A stretch of 64,000 nt of DNA from an uncultured Pseudomonadota bacterium (lineage in GTDB: Bacteria > Pseudomonadota > Gammaproteobacteria > Steroidobacterales > Steroidobacteraceae): positions 62,001-126,000 of the forward strand of contig CAIOZU010000017.1 of the NCBI GenBank assembly GCA_903862885.1. Reading direction: 5' to 3'. The translations under genes and the position numbers were made by a program. Positions 25,643 through 34,065 of the stretch are shown piece by piece (position 1 is the stretch's first letter; each line of letters opens with the position of its first letter). The notes beneath the pieces were generated by a model. It was given only the letters and a program-made list of their open reading frames with translations, was not told where the DNA came from and searched no databases.

Positions 25643-26901
25643 CGCCCCGCGCTTGATCCGCTGGGCGCTGGAAACCGATCCATGTGACGGAGTGTCGGGA
25701 AGAACCGCGCCCATAATCCAGCAATGGCCATCGTCGCAGCCCCACCCACAACCACTGCCGGCACAATTCCCCACCACGCAGCGGTGGCGCCGGACTCAAA
25801 TTCGCCCAGCTCATTTGACGCGCCGATGAACATAGCGCTCACGGCGCCGACGCGGCCTCGCATGTCATCAGGCGTATCAAGCTGAACCAGCAGCTGCCGG
25901 ACAAACACACTGATCATGTCAGCACCACCCAAGACGACAAGGGCCACCAAGGACAGCCAAAAGCTATGTGATAGCCCGAAAAAAATCGTTGCGGCTCCAA
26001 ACACGGCGACGCTTGAAAACAGCACCCAGCCCACATCCCGAGCCAAGGGTCGGTACGCCAAAACAACGGCCATCAAAGCCGCTCCGATGCCTGGCGCTGC
26101 ACGTAACCAGCCAAGTCCCTGTGGACCGACAAATAAGATGTCAGTTGCATACGCAGGCAATAGTGCGGTGGCGCCACCGAACAGAACCGCGAACAAATCC
26201 AAGGAGGTGGCACCAAGCAAAATCGGACGTCGAAACACAAACTGCACGCCATGCAGTAGAGTGCGCCAAGTGGCTTGACCCACCGGCGCTAACTGTGGGG
26301 GCGAGGCCATACGAGTGAGCGCCACAATGGATAAGGTCGTTAAACCGATCACACACCCATAGACATAGAGTGGCCCGTACAAACCGTACACGAGCCCCCC
26401 CACTGCAGGACCGGCAATGGTAGCGATTTGCCAAGTAGAGGAATTCACCACAATAGCTTTTCGAAACAAGGAGCGCGGAATAAGATTAGGCGCAAGCGCC
26501 TGGCTGGCTGGCATCACTGACGCACGTGCCGCGCCAAACACGCACATTACAACAAAGACTGGCCACACCTGTGGTATCCGCCAGTAAGTAAGAAGGCAGA
26601 GTGTCGCTGCGCACAGCCACTGCACGATGAAACAACCCAGCACAATATATTTCCGTGTCCAGCGATCGGCTGCCTGTCCTGCAAAAAGAATAAACAAGAG
26701 AAAAGGCGCAAACTGGGACAGGCCCACCCACCCCAAGTCCAACGGATCGTGTGTCTGGCTATACACCTGCAAACCCACTGCGACGGTCTGCATTTGGATG
26801 CCAATCGCAGAGAGAAATCGCGCAGTCAGAAAACGCCGGAAAGACACTTCTGCCAATAGCGCTTTGAGCGAGTTGTCATCAGCACTAGGTAGCTCAGACA
26901 T
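25639..26901 (-). CDS. MFS transporter, EntS-like (MFS_3)
   Basis: A 420-residue major facilitator with about 12 membrane segments. The early stretch FRRFLTARFLSAIGIQMQTVAVGLQVY and the motif AGQAADRWTRKYIVL place it in the MFS_3 group, whose best known member EntS exports enterobactin. No siderophore genes are nearby, so the substrate is unknown. The ATG at 26901 (MSELPSADDN) is preferred; the frame extends to a TTG at 26922. Convergent with, and overlapping by 4 bp, the ABC ATPase gene. Confidence 0.83.
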   Translation of the reverse strand: MSELPSADDNSLKALLAEVSFRRFLTARFLSAIGIQMQTVAVGLQVYSQTHDPLDLGWVGLSQFAPFLLFILFAGQAADRWTRKYIVLGCFIVQWLCAATLCLLTYWRIPQVWPVFVVMCVFGAARASVMPASQALAPNLIPRSLFRKAIVVNSSTWQIATIAGPAVGGLVYGLYGPLYVYGCVIGLTTLSIVALTRMASPPQLAPVGQATWRTLLHGVQFVFRRPILLGATSLDLFAVLFGGATALLPAYATDILFVGPQGLGWLRAAPGIGAALMAVVLAYRPLARDVGWVLFSSVAVFGAATIFFGLSHSFWLSLVALVVLGGADMISVFVRQLLVQLDTPDDMRGRVGAVSAMFIGASNELGEFESGATAAWWGIVPAVVVGGAATMAIAGLWARFFPTLRHMDRFPAPSGSSAGR

Positions 26902-26988
26902 GACGGGCAGCCAGTCGCACAAAAAGTGAAGCCATTATAACGACAGGCAGCGCGCCCGCTGTGAAAGTTCACTAAACCACAGCGCGCT

Positions 26989-27867
26989 CTAAGAACTAAT
27001 GAATGTATCAATCAGCTCAGCGACCGCCTCTGGCTGCTCGTGATGCATCATATGCCCCGCGTCTTTTAAGGTCTGTAATTGAACTTGTGGGAATAGCGAG
27101 CGAAAGTACTCATCCACAACGGCCCCACCAAAGGCGGCGCGTTCCAGTGAGTCTTCACCAAATACGCAGAGGACAGGGGCCGTGACTCGTCGGCAGCACG
27201 CCTCCGCTTCAGCACGCCGATAAAGGACAGGGTTGATCCACTTATGAGCGGGATCTGCATTCACCGTATAGCGGCCATCAGGCAGTGCTCGGGACCAACA
27301 GCCAGCGATGTACTCTGCTCGCTCAGCGGTCAATCGCCGATTCTTGCGCCGCAAGACCTCAGCAAACCGCTCAACCGATTCAAAAATAGCGAAGCTCGGT
27401 ACCTCGGCTAACCCATTTAACCACTGACGATAGCGATCTGGGGCGCTTTCTGGCTCCATATTTTTGGAACCCAATCCCTCCAAATTGATCAGTCGACTCA
27501 CTCGCTCTGGGCGTACGCCTGCGTACAGGCACGCCACATTGCCTCCCATACTGTGGCCGATCAGCGTCACCGGCGCGGAGGGCGACACCGCGTCCAACAA
27601 TGCGTCAAGGTCGGCCAAGTAGTCTGGAAACCAATAAGGTGACTGCTGCCACTGACTGCGGCCGAAACCACGCCAATCAGGTGCCACGATCACGCGCTCG
27701 CCCTGCAGCGCATCGACTACAAATTGAAAAGTAGCCCCCGTATCCACCCAACCATGTAGTAGTACAACCGGCGCTGACTCGCCTGAACCCCACCAGGTCA
27801 AATGCATTTCCATATCTCGCAACAAGCGACGCTCATATCGAGGGGTTCGCTTAGGAACATAGCTCAT
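26989..27867 (-). CDS. Alpha/beta-fold hydrolase
   Basis: A 292-residue hydrolase with a canonical catalytic set: oxyanion-loop HGW (39-40 region), nucleophile Ser106 in GHSMGG, an acid in VFGED and His in DAGHMMHHE. It has no signal peptide, so it is cytosolic. The cap region around 125-220 is helical and charged. It could be an esterase, lipase or haloalkane-dehalogenase-like hydrolase; the substrate cannot be told. It is read 43 bp after ilvA on the same strand and may be co-transcribed with it. Confidence 0.85.
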   Translation of the reverse strand: MSYVPKRTPRYERRLLRDMEMHLTWWGSGESAPVVLLHGWVDTGATFQFVVDALQGERVIVAPDWRGFGRSQWQQSPYWFPDYLADLDALLDAVSPSAPVTLIGHSMGGNVACLYAGVRPERVSRLINLEGLGSKNMEPESAPDRYRQWLNGLAEVPSFAIFESVERFAEVLRRKNRRLTAERAEYIAGCWSRALPDGRYTVNADPAHKWINPVLYRRAEAEACCRRVTAPVLCVFGEDSLERAAFGGAVVDEYFRSLFPQVQLQTLKDAGHMMHHEQPEAVAELIDTFISS

Positions 27868-27909
27868 GGAAAAGATCTCAAATAAGGCAACCGTGCCGTG
27901 GGACGACTA

Positions 27910-29436
27910 CTAAGCGTCGGGGTTTCCAAGGAAAATTCGGTACGCTGGATTGTCTGTCTCTTCAATGTAGTTGAAGCCGAGCTCATCAAGATGAGCACGA
28001 AACTCATTGCTGCCCTCTGTCGGCACCTGAATGCCCGCAAGCACACGCCCATAGTCTGACCCATGGTTGCGGTAGTGGAATAAGCTGATATTCCATCGAT
28101 TACCGACCGCCGTTAGAAAGCGCAGCAGAGCACCTGGACGCTCCGGAAACTCAAACCGAAATAGTCGCTCGTCTTTTAAGGAACGCCCCGGACCACCCAC
28201 CATGTACCTTACATGGAGTTTAGCGACCTCGTTGTCTGTCAAATCAACAACCGAACAACCCGTTGCCGATATGGCAGTACGCACCTGCTCACGCTCTATT
28301 GCGCCATTTGTTAAAGCAAGGCCAACAAATATCTTCGCACGCTGTTTATCCGCATACCGATAATTAAATTCAGTCACGCTGCGATTACCAATCGTTTTGC
28401 AGAAAGCCAGGAAGCTGCCAGGCGCTTCGTCGATTTCAACTGCAAATAGGGCTTCGCGGCTTTGTCCTATGTCAGCACGCTCCGCCACGTGCCGCAATCG
28501 ATCAAAGTTCATATTTGCACCGCAATTGAGTGTAACCAAGGACTTCCCCGTTACCTTCTCGCGAGCGACCCACTTTTTAAGACCGGCCACTGCTAGGGCG
28601 CCCGCCGGCTCTACAATGGCGCGGGTATCTTCAAAGATGTCTTGAATCGCTGCACAGGCTTCGTCAGTGGACACCAAGATAATCTCATCGACATAGGCCT
28701 TCGCCAGCTTAAACGTCTCCTCGCCGACACGTTTCACAGCGACGCCGTCCGCAAATATTCCGACACGCTCTAGCGTGACGCGCTCACCCGCCTGTAGAGA
28801 AGCATGCATACTGGCCGCGTCGATCGGCTCGACACCAATGATGCGCGTGGTCGGACTGACGGCTTTAAAGTAGCAAGCAATGCCCGCAATCAGTCCACCA
28901 CCGCCGATCGGCACGAAGACGGCGTCTATAGGCGATGGATGCTGCTTAATGATTTCGATCGCAACAGTACCTTGCCCTGCGATCACTTCAGGATCATCAA
29001 ATGGGTGGACGAAAGTGAGTGCGTGCTGCCGACCGTAGCTCACAGCGTATTCATAGGCAGCATCAAAGTCGTCGCCGACTAACTCAATGTGGCCACCTAA
29101 ATCACGGACCGCCTCTACCTTGATCGGTGGCGTATTGCGCGGCATAACGATGTAAGCGGGTATTCCACGTGTGCGGGCCGCAAGGGCAACGCCCTGAGCA
29201 TGATTGCCCGCAGATGCACAGATGACACCCTTAGCCGCTTCTGCGTCTGACAAATTGATAATTTTATTGTAAGCGCCACGCAGTTTGAAAGAGAAGATCG
29301 GCTGTAAGTCTTCTCTTTTAAAGAAGACGCTATTGTCTAAGCGACGCGACAGCCGCTTGGCAGGCTCAAGGGGCGTTTCAATGGCAACGTCATAGACGCG
29401 TGCAGCCCGGATGCGCTCTAAGTATTTCGATTTCAT
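27910..29436 (-). CDS. ilvA: Threonine ammonia-lyase, biosynthetic
   Basis: A 508-residue IlvA that deaminates L-threonine to 2-oxobutanoate, the first step toward isoleucine. The PLP lysine lies in FSFKLRGAYNK and the phosphate-binding loop in GGGGLIAGIA. Two C-terminal regulatory ACT-like domains follow (around residues 335-410 and 425-500, the latter opening RLFRFEFPERPGALLRFL), so feedback inhibition by isoleucine is expected. Length matches E. coli IlvA (514). ilvI and ilvH lie about 5 kb away rather than in one operon. Confidence 0.95.
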   Translation of the reverse strand: MKSKYLERIRAARVYDVAIETPLEPAKRLSRRLDNSVFFKREDLQPIFSFKLRGAYNKIINLSDAEAAKGVICASAGNHAQGVALAARTRGIPAYIVMPRNTPPIKVEAVRDLGGHIELVGDDFDAAYEYAVSYGRQHALTFVHPFDDPEVIAGQGTVAIEIIKQHPSPIDAVFVPIGGGGLIAGIACYFKAVSPTTRIIGVEPIDAASMHASLQAGERVTLERVGIFADGVAVKRVGEETFKLAKAYVDEIILVSTDEACAAIQDIFEDTRAIVEPAGALAVAGLKKWVAREKVTGKSLVTLNCGANMNFDRLRHVAERADIGQSREALFAVEIDEAPGSFLAFCKTIGNRSVTEFNYRYADKQRAKIFVGLALTNGAIEREQVRTAISATGCSVVDLTDNEVAKLHVRYMVGGPGRSLKDERLFRFEFPERPGALLRFLTAVGNRWNISLFHYRNHGSDYGRVLAGIQVPTEGSNEFRAHLDELGFNYIEETDNPAYRIFLGNPDA

Positions 29437-29557
29437 ACGGTCATCTTGAGGGCATTAGGTACGAGATCGCAACTAAATCATTGATTTTTTTCAAGGAGAC
29501 GCTTTATTCGTCTGACCCACCGTTGGGTGGAAAACGCTCACCAGTGGTGCAGGCCGA

Positions 29558-30361
29558 TCAGCGATCTAAGAACCGTCGCAAGGAGGCATCGAGCGCACCC
29601 GGCGTCAGTCCTGACAGGCCGCGACTAAGGGTTGGCAACTCCTCGGTCAGCGCCCCCATAGGCAACGCTGTTTGCTTTACATCAGCCAACTCGTTAGTTG
29701 CGCCTAAGACTAAAGTAGCTGCTTTAACGGTACTTAGCCGACCTGATCGTACCCACGCGGCCATCGCGGTGAGCGCTCGATCACCTTCGAGGCCTGCATG
29801 CAGTTCATCGGCCAGCCCAGAAGTTAGGCTGTCGGGTGACTCTGCCGAACCACGACCCACCGTACTTCGATACCAAAGTTTCAGTAAATGACTGCCATCC
29901 GCTTTCGCATTCAGCCAACGATAGTCGTCACCTGCTTGGTTCATTGGCGGATGAATCATGACCAGACGACGCACAGAACTTGCCTCTACTAGAGCGAGCT
30001 CGGCCGCGATCGCAGCACCCATACCCACACCGAGCACATCGACCGTTCGCAGTCTGAGACCGCGAATGAGATCGTCAATCGCACTCGCATAGTTCTCTAT
30101 TGAGATCGTGCCCTGTAATGGGTCGCTCTCACCAAAACCAGGTATGTCGCACGCGTAAATAGATCGATTAGCCGACAGATTATTTATAAAGGGCAGGAAA
30201 CTACGGCTCGAGCGCGGCATTTCGTGCAAACAAATAAGCGGGGGTTGCTCATCAAAGCCACCTGTCGAGGGGAAAGCCGTGCGCACATGCAGCTGCCCAT
30301 GACGGCAGGAAAAGTAGACGCGGCGGAGATTGCGAGTCGTCACTTCAGCTAGGAGGCTCAT
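29558..30361 (-). CDS. Alpha/beta-fold hydrolase-like protein lacking the Ser nucleophile
   Basis: A 267-residue alpha/beta-hydrolase fold protein: LICLHEMPRSSRSFLPFI holds the oxyanion strand and DIPGFGESD follows. The nucleophile elbow reads LGVGMGAA, so residue 113, normally Ser (GxSxG), is Gly, with codon GGT at 30023-30025. A hydrolytic mechanism of the usual type is therefore unlikely unless another residue takes over; related non-hydrolytic members exist. Tail residues carry a possible late Asp/His but nothing compelling. It lies between ilvA and msrB on the same strand. Confidence 0.75.
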   Translation of the reverse strand: MSLLAEVTTRNLRRVYFSCRHGQLHVRTAFPSTGGFDEQPPLICLHEMPRSSRSFLPFINNLSANRSIYACDIPGFGESDPLQGTISIENYASAIDDLIRGLRLRTVDVLGVGMGAAIAAELALVEASSVRRLVMIHPPMNQAGDDYRWLNAKADGSHLLKLWYRSTVGRGSAESPDSLTSGLADELHAGLEGDRALTAMAAWVRSGRLSTVKAATLVLGATNELADVKQTALPMGALTEELPTLSRGLSGLTPGALDASLRRFLDR

Positions 30362-30438
30362 CTGGCGAGCCTACGATGTTCAGACGCAGACGCAACACAT
30401 ACGCCCTAAAGTCGCGACTCAGTTCTCACTTTGCCAGG

Positions 30439-30849
30439 TTAAGGGGTGTCCGATGGCTCGAATCGTAAAACCACCCCATTGATGCAATAACGAAGCCCAC
30501 TGGGGGCTGGTCCATCTGGAAATACGTGGCCTAAGTGCCCCTGACACCGTGCGCACTGTACTTCGGTGCGGCGCATGCCGTAGCTGTCATCGGGCACATT
30601 GATAATTGCATCCGGTATGGGTTGGAAGAAACTGGGCCAGCCTGTACCGCTATTAAATTTGGTGCTTGATTCAAAAAGCGTCAGCCCGCACCCTACGCAA
30701 TGATATTGACCCGAACGATATTCTTTATCCAACGGACTAGAACGAGGTGGCTCAGTTCCATGCTCTCGGAGGACACGCTGCTGCTCAGGACTCAATGTCC
30801 CGCAAAATGCCCCGAGAGGCGGAGAACGATGATCGCTAGAATGACTCAC
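30439..30849 (-). CDS. msrB: Peptide-methionine (R)-S-oxide reductase MsrB
   Basis: A 136-residue MsrB that reduces methionine-R-sulfoxide in damaged proteins. Zinc ligands are Cys51/Cys54 (CVGC) and Cys99/Cys102 (CARC); the catalytic Cys122 lies in GLRYCINGVVLRF. Motifs GTGWPSFFQP and GHLGHVFPDGP are fully conserved. No signal peptide, so it is cytosolic. It is divergent from the M23 peptidase gene with only about 26 bp between the proposed starts. Confidence 0.96.
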   Translation of the reverse strand: MSHSSDHRSPPLGAFCGTLSPEQQRVLREHGTEPPRSSPLDKEYRSGQYHCVGCGLTLFESSTKFNSGTGWPSFFQPIPDAIINVPDDSYGMRRTEVQCARCQGHLGHVFPDGPAPSGLRYCINGVVLRFEPSDTP

Positions 30850-30875
30850 TCACAAACTCCTTGGTTGTCTCCTCC

Positions 30876-31823
30876 ATGAGATTAAACCATCGACAGGCAG
30901 GACGATACACAGGTATTGCTGTTGGCGGTGCTGCGCGGCCAAGACACGAAACCGGCAGGTCCTCTTGGATACGTGGGGTTTGGCTCAGCGTGATCGGGCT
31001 AACCGTCGCAGGCGGCGCGCTAGGGTATGCCGAAAATCTGCCCATGCCCTCGGCGGTGCCGGGTGGGGTCGACATCATTGATCTGGGTAGCAACACACCG
31101 GACCCTCCCACCGTGCTGAGCGGCTCCATTCCTGTCCTTGTCCGACAGATGGCCTCCCGCTGGGTCGCGATCATCGGCATTCCACTCAGCGCCACGCCTG
31201 GGCCTGCCCGAGTTCAGGTCCAAGAAGGAGCCGCCAACCGCTTAGTCGAATACACGATTGCTACTAAGGTATACCGATCCCAAGCGCTCACGGTGTCCCC
31301 AAAGCACGTGGACCTGTCTGCCCGTGATGTTGCGCGCTACGAACGCGAACGTGTCGAGCTACAAAACGCATGGCTGACCTACAGCACCACACCACCCAAC
31401 AGCCTACGATTAGTTGCCCCCGTCGGCGGAAAGCAATCAGATTCCTTTGGTGCTCGGCGAACCTTTAATGGCGAGGCGCGACAGCCTCATACAGGAATGG
31501 ACATCACCGCACACATTGGCGACCCGGTGTACTCCGCTGCAGATGGCCACGTGCTCTTAACGGGCAATTACTTTTTTAACGGCAACACAGTAATCGTTGA
31601 TCACGGTCAGGGGTTTCTAACGCTCTACTGCCACTTACTAGATATGTCTGTGCGCCCGGGTGATGCAGTAAAATCTAGTCAGATGTTAGGTCACGTTGGT
31701 CTATCCGGCCGATCCACCGGACCGCACTTACACTTCGCTGTCATGCTGAATCAGACTTGGGTGGATCCGGCCTTGTTTTTAAACCAAGCAAAGATTAGCC
31801 CAAGTACGCGCACTCACCAGTGA
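30876..31823 (+). CDS. M23-family zinc peptidase (LytM-type, membrane anchored)
   Basis: A 315-residue protein with an N-terminal basic region, one hydrophobic segment (VWLSVIGLTVAGGALGYA) acting as signal/anchor, a beta-rich middle and a C-terminal LytM domain. Zinc ligands His205 and Asp209 (HTGMDI) and the HxH pair His284/His286 (GPHLHF) are intact, so it should be an active peptidoglycan endopeptidase rather than a degenerate LytM activator. The ATG at 30876 is used; a TTG at 30861 is in frame. It ends 5 bp before the convergent S1/P1 nuclease gene. Confidence 0.88.
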   Translation: MRLNHRQAGRYTGIAVGGAARPRHETGRSSWIRGVWLSVIGLTVAGGALGYAENLPMPSAVPGGVDIIDLGSNTPDPPTVLSGSIPVLVRQMASRWVAIIGIPLSATPGPARVQVQEGAANRLVEYTIATKVYRSQALTVSPKHVDLSARDVARYERERVELQNAWLTYSTTPPNSLRLVAPVGGKQSDSFGARRTFNGEARQPHTGMDITAHIGDPVYSAADGHVLLTGNYFFNGNTVIVDHGQGFLTLYCHLLDMSVRPGDAVKSSQMLGHVGLSGRSTGPHLHFAVMLNQTWVDPALFLNQAKISPSTRTHQ

Positions 31824-31828
31824 GCGTA

Positions 31829-32659
31829 CTAAAGGGCATGATTCAAGACATCGGCGAGTCGCAAGCTTGCCCTAAGTAACTGTTTTTTGATGACCGCTGT
31901 GGCAGTTTTCATGTACTGAGATGGCAAAGCAATTCTCGTTGGCGAATCGACTGAGCACGCAAATCCTGGCAATTGGCCATAGGCTACCGACCGCGACAAA
32001 TCATGAGACTCCATTAACCAGCTCTTGATATCTCCCCGCTCGATCTCATCAACATCGGCATTGGTCTGGGCCAACCATTCCTCAGCGACTTGATGAAGTG
32101 GTCTGCCGTTAGTTAAGACTTTTACGAATTCGGTATCCCACGCAGAATGTAACGACCCGGATCGACCACTGGACCCCCATCGCACTGAAATTTCGTTACC
32201 ACCACGATCTGCGTGATCTGCGGCGTGTAAGGGCTGATGAATATCTTCTAAAACATGCACCACGACACGCAACGCATTTAGACGAATCACCGGAGGCGCT
32301 TCACTATCACGCAAGATGATCAGTGATCGGGCATAAGCCTGCGACGCGCAATTGCCATCTTGGCAGTACGCTACGGGAGAGTCATCTACCTCGCAGACTG
32401 GCCAATTATCATAGTGCCAGCGCTCGGAACCAGGATGCTGTCGACGCAAAGTCAGCCGCTCTTCGTCTAGCCACACGCTGACATCAGCCAGAGACTGCTC
32501 ACCGATCAGCGCGCGCAAAACCTGCTGGCTGTGAGCGGTGAGTCGCTGCTCAGCCATGTCGCCGATCAGCCGGTGCCCTAACGCGCCCCAGGCACCCGCT
32601 TCGGCGGACAGTAACAGCAGGCAAAAAATAGCAGCGGGTTTCGAAACACGACGTCTCAC
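31829..32659 (-). CDS. S1/P1-type nuclease
   Basis: A 276-residue secreted nuclease. After a signal peptide ending AGA the mature protein starts with Trp24, whose amino and carbonyl groups bind zinc in this family. Other ligand motifs are GALGHR, LEDIHQPLHAADHADRGGN and HSAWDTEFV. Such trinuclear-zinc enzymes degrade single-stranded DNA and RNA outside the cytoplasm, mainly for nutrient scavenging. Length is normal for bacterial members. The neighbours are unrelated; the gene converges with the M23 peptidase gene. Confidence 0.92.
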   Translation of the reverse strand: MRRRVSKPAAIFCLLLLSAEAGAWGALGHRLIGDMAEQRLTAHSQQVLRALIGEQSLADVSVWLDEERLTLRRQHPGSERWHYDNWPVCEVDDSPVAYCQDGNCASQAYARSLIILRDSEAPPVIRLNALRVVVHVLEDIHQPLHAADHADRGGNEISVRWGSSGRSGSLHSAWDTEFVKVLTNGRPLHQVAEEWLAQTNADVDEIERGDIKSWLMESHDLSRSVAYGQLPGFACSVDSPTRIALPSQYMKTATAVIKKQLLRASLRLADVLNHAL

Positions 32660-32690
32660 ACCTAACCCCTATCACTGCCTGCCTACTTCG

Positions 32691-33110
32691 TCACCACTCC
32701 CCAACATTGGGCATCGATTGCCATGGCTCGGCAGGGGCTTTCGCTGGCCCTCTTTGCAGCAACTCAATTGACACTCGATCCGGTGAACGCACAAATGCCA
32801 TATGCCCATCTCTGGGGGGGCGATTAATGACGACGCCACTTTTCATCAAGCGATCACACAAAGCGTAAATGTCCTCTACCTCGTAGGCCAGATGCCCGAA
32901 CGCTCGACCCATCGTATAGGGCTCAGGATCCCAGTTATGGGTAAGCTCTAACTGGACGTCCGGATTGTCCGGAGCACCCAAATACACCAACGTAAAGCGA
33001 CCGCGCTCGTAATCCTTGCGCCCGCTAAGGACCAAACCGAGCTGCTCACAGTAAAAATACAGGGATGCCTCAAGGTCAGTCACCCGAACCATGGTATGCA
33101 AAAATTTCAT
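32691..33110 (-). CDS. gloA: Lactoylglutathione lyase (glyoxalase I)
   Basis: A 139-residue glyoxalase I that converts the methylglyoxal-glutathione hemithioacetal to S-lactoylglutathione. The four metal ligands are His5, Glu55 (VQLELTHNW), His73 (FGHLAYEV) and Glu116 (SIELLQ). Length and lack of long insertions suggest the nickel-dependent bacterial type. The ATG at 33110 (MKFLHTMVRV) is the family start; the longer frame to 33161 is ignored. The pathway is consistent with gshA elsewhere in the window. Same strand as the S1/P1 nuclease, 31 bp upstream of it. Confidence 0.95.
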   Translation of the reverse strand: MKFLHTMVRVTDLEASLYFYCEQLGLVLSGRKDYERGRFTLVYLGAPDNPDVQLELTHNWDPEPYTMGRAFGHLAYEVEDIYALCDRLMKSGVVINRPPRDGHMAFVRSPDRVSIELLQRGPAKAPAEPWQSMPNVGEW

Positions 33111-33236
33111 GAAATTAGACCTCCGCGGGTAGCGCCTATAATGCCTCGTTCTGCAGCCCATTTCACGTCGGCATTTGCCATTGTGGTAATCTCTTCAAAT
33201 CTGGATTAAAAGCCAGTGGTCATCAGCGGAGCGAAC

Positions 33237-33968
33237 GTGAGAAAATTGAGTTTCCTCATCACGGTCAGCGTGTTTTATCTCTTGGGATGTACAACACAAC
33301 CTGGCATATCGGGAATGAGCGCATCACAGGGAGAGACTATTCTTGCGGAACTACGTGATCTCAAGCGGCTCATCATTGAACAGCAATCGGCGCCTAAGCC
33401 GACAGCTGAGGCCGCGCCCGTCAAGCTAAGCGACTCGGGTAACTTCAGTTTGGGAGCGGCTGATGCACCCGTGACCTTGTTTGAATTCGCAGATTATCAG
33501 TGCCCATTCTGCAAGAGATTCCATGAAAGCAGCTTTCCGGAACTAAAAACCAAGTACATTGATACGGGCAAAGTCCGCTATGTGGTGCGCGATATGCCAC
33601 TGAGCTTTCATGATAAGGCGATGCCTGCAGCCATCGCCACGCGATGTGCAGGCGCTCAAGGCAAGTTTTGGCCGGTATTTAATGCGCTCTTTGCGGCACA
33701 AGCCTTGTCAGCCGAACTGACTCATCAAGTAGCGATACAAGCAGGTGTCAATGAAAAGCTATTTGAGGCGTGCCTGACTAACCCAAGCATTAGTAAATCC
33801 ATTGAAGCAGATATTGCCGAAGCGGAACGCTTAGGCGTCACTGGCACACCCGGATTTATCATTGCTGAGCGCCAAGGATCAGAATTTGTGGGCAGTGTGC
33901 TCTTAGGTGCCCAGCCGGTGAGTGTTTTTATCGATAAAATTAACTCATTATTAGAAGCGCATAAATAG
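33237..33968 (+). CDS. DsbA/DsbG-like thioredoxin-fold lipoprotein
   Basis: A 243-residue protein: signal peptide with lipobox LLGC (Cys18), a short coiled-coil-like linker (about 30-60), then a thioredoxin fold with active site CPFC (Cys89, Cys92) in FADYQCPFCKRFH and a cis-Pro region GVTGTPGFIIA. This matches the DSBA-like Thioredoxin_4 group that acts in disulfide formation or isomerisation in the periplasm. The GTG at 33237 has GCGGAG upstream, which decides the start; another GTG at 33216 exists. It is divergent from gloA. Confidence 0.87.
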   Translation: MRKLSFLITVSVFYLLGCTTQPGISGMSASQGETILAELRDLKRLIIEQQSAPKPTAEAAPVKLSDSGNFSLGAADAPVTLFEFADYQCPFCKRFHESSFPELKTKYIDTGKVRYVVRDMPLSFHDKAMPAAIATRCAGAQGKFWPVFNALFAAQALSAELTHQVAIQAGVNEKLFEACLTNPSISKSIEADIAEAERLGVTGTPGFIIAERQGSEFVGSVLLGAQPVSVFIDKINSLLEAHK

Positions 33969-33985
33969 ACTCATTGACTCTATTT
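33963..33985. terminator. Short inverted repeat between convergent genes
   Basis: AAATAGA and TCTATTT form a 7-bp stem around a 9-nt loop at the stop codon of the DsbA-like gene, which converges with ilvI. It is weak and AT-rich, so its function as a terminator is tentative. Confidence 0.3.
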
Positions 33986-34065
33986 GCCTCAGACAACCGG
34001 ATGCGGTGTCCAAGAGCCTTCTCGTGATGTCTGGATGGCTTGTACTCTTGCGGTCAGCACCGCTC

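Noticed and set aside
26989-30361. Idea that the two alpha/beta hydrolases flanking ilvA form an isoleucine-linked pathway
   Set aside because: They belong to different subfamilies, one lacks its nucleophile, and nothing ties either to branched-chain metabolism.
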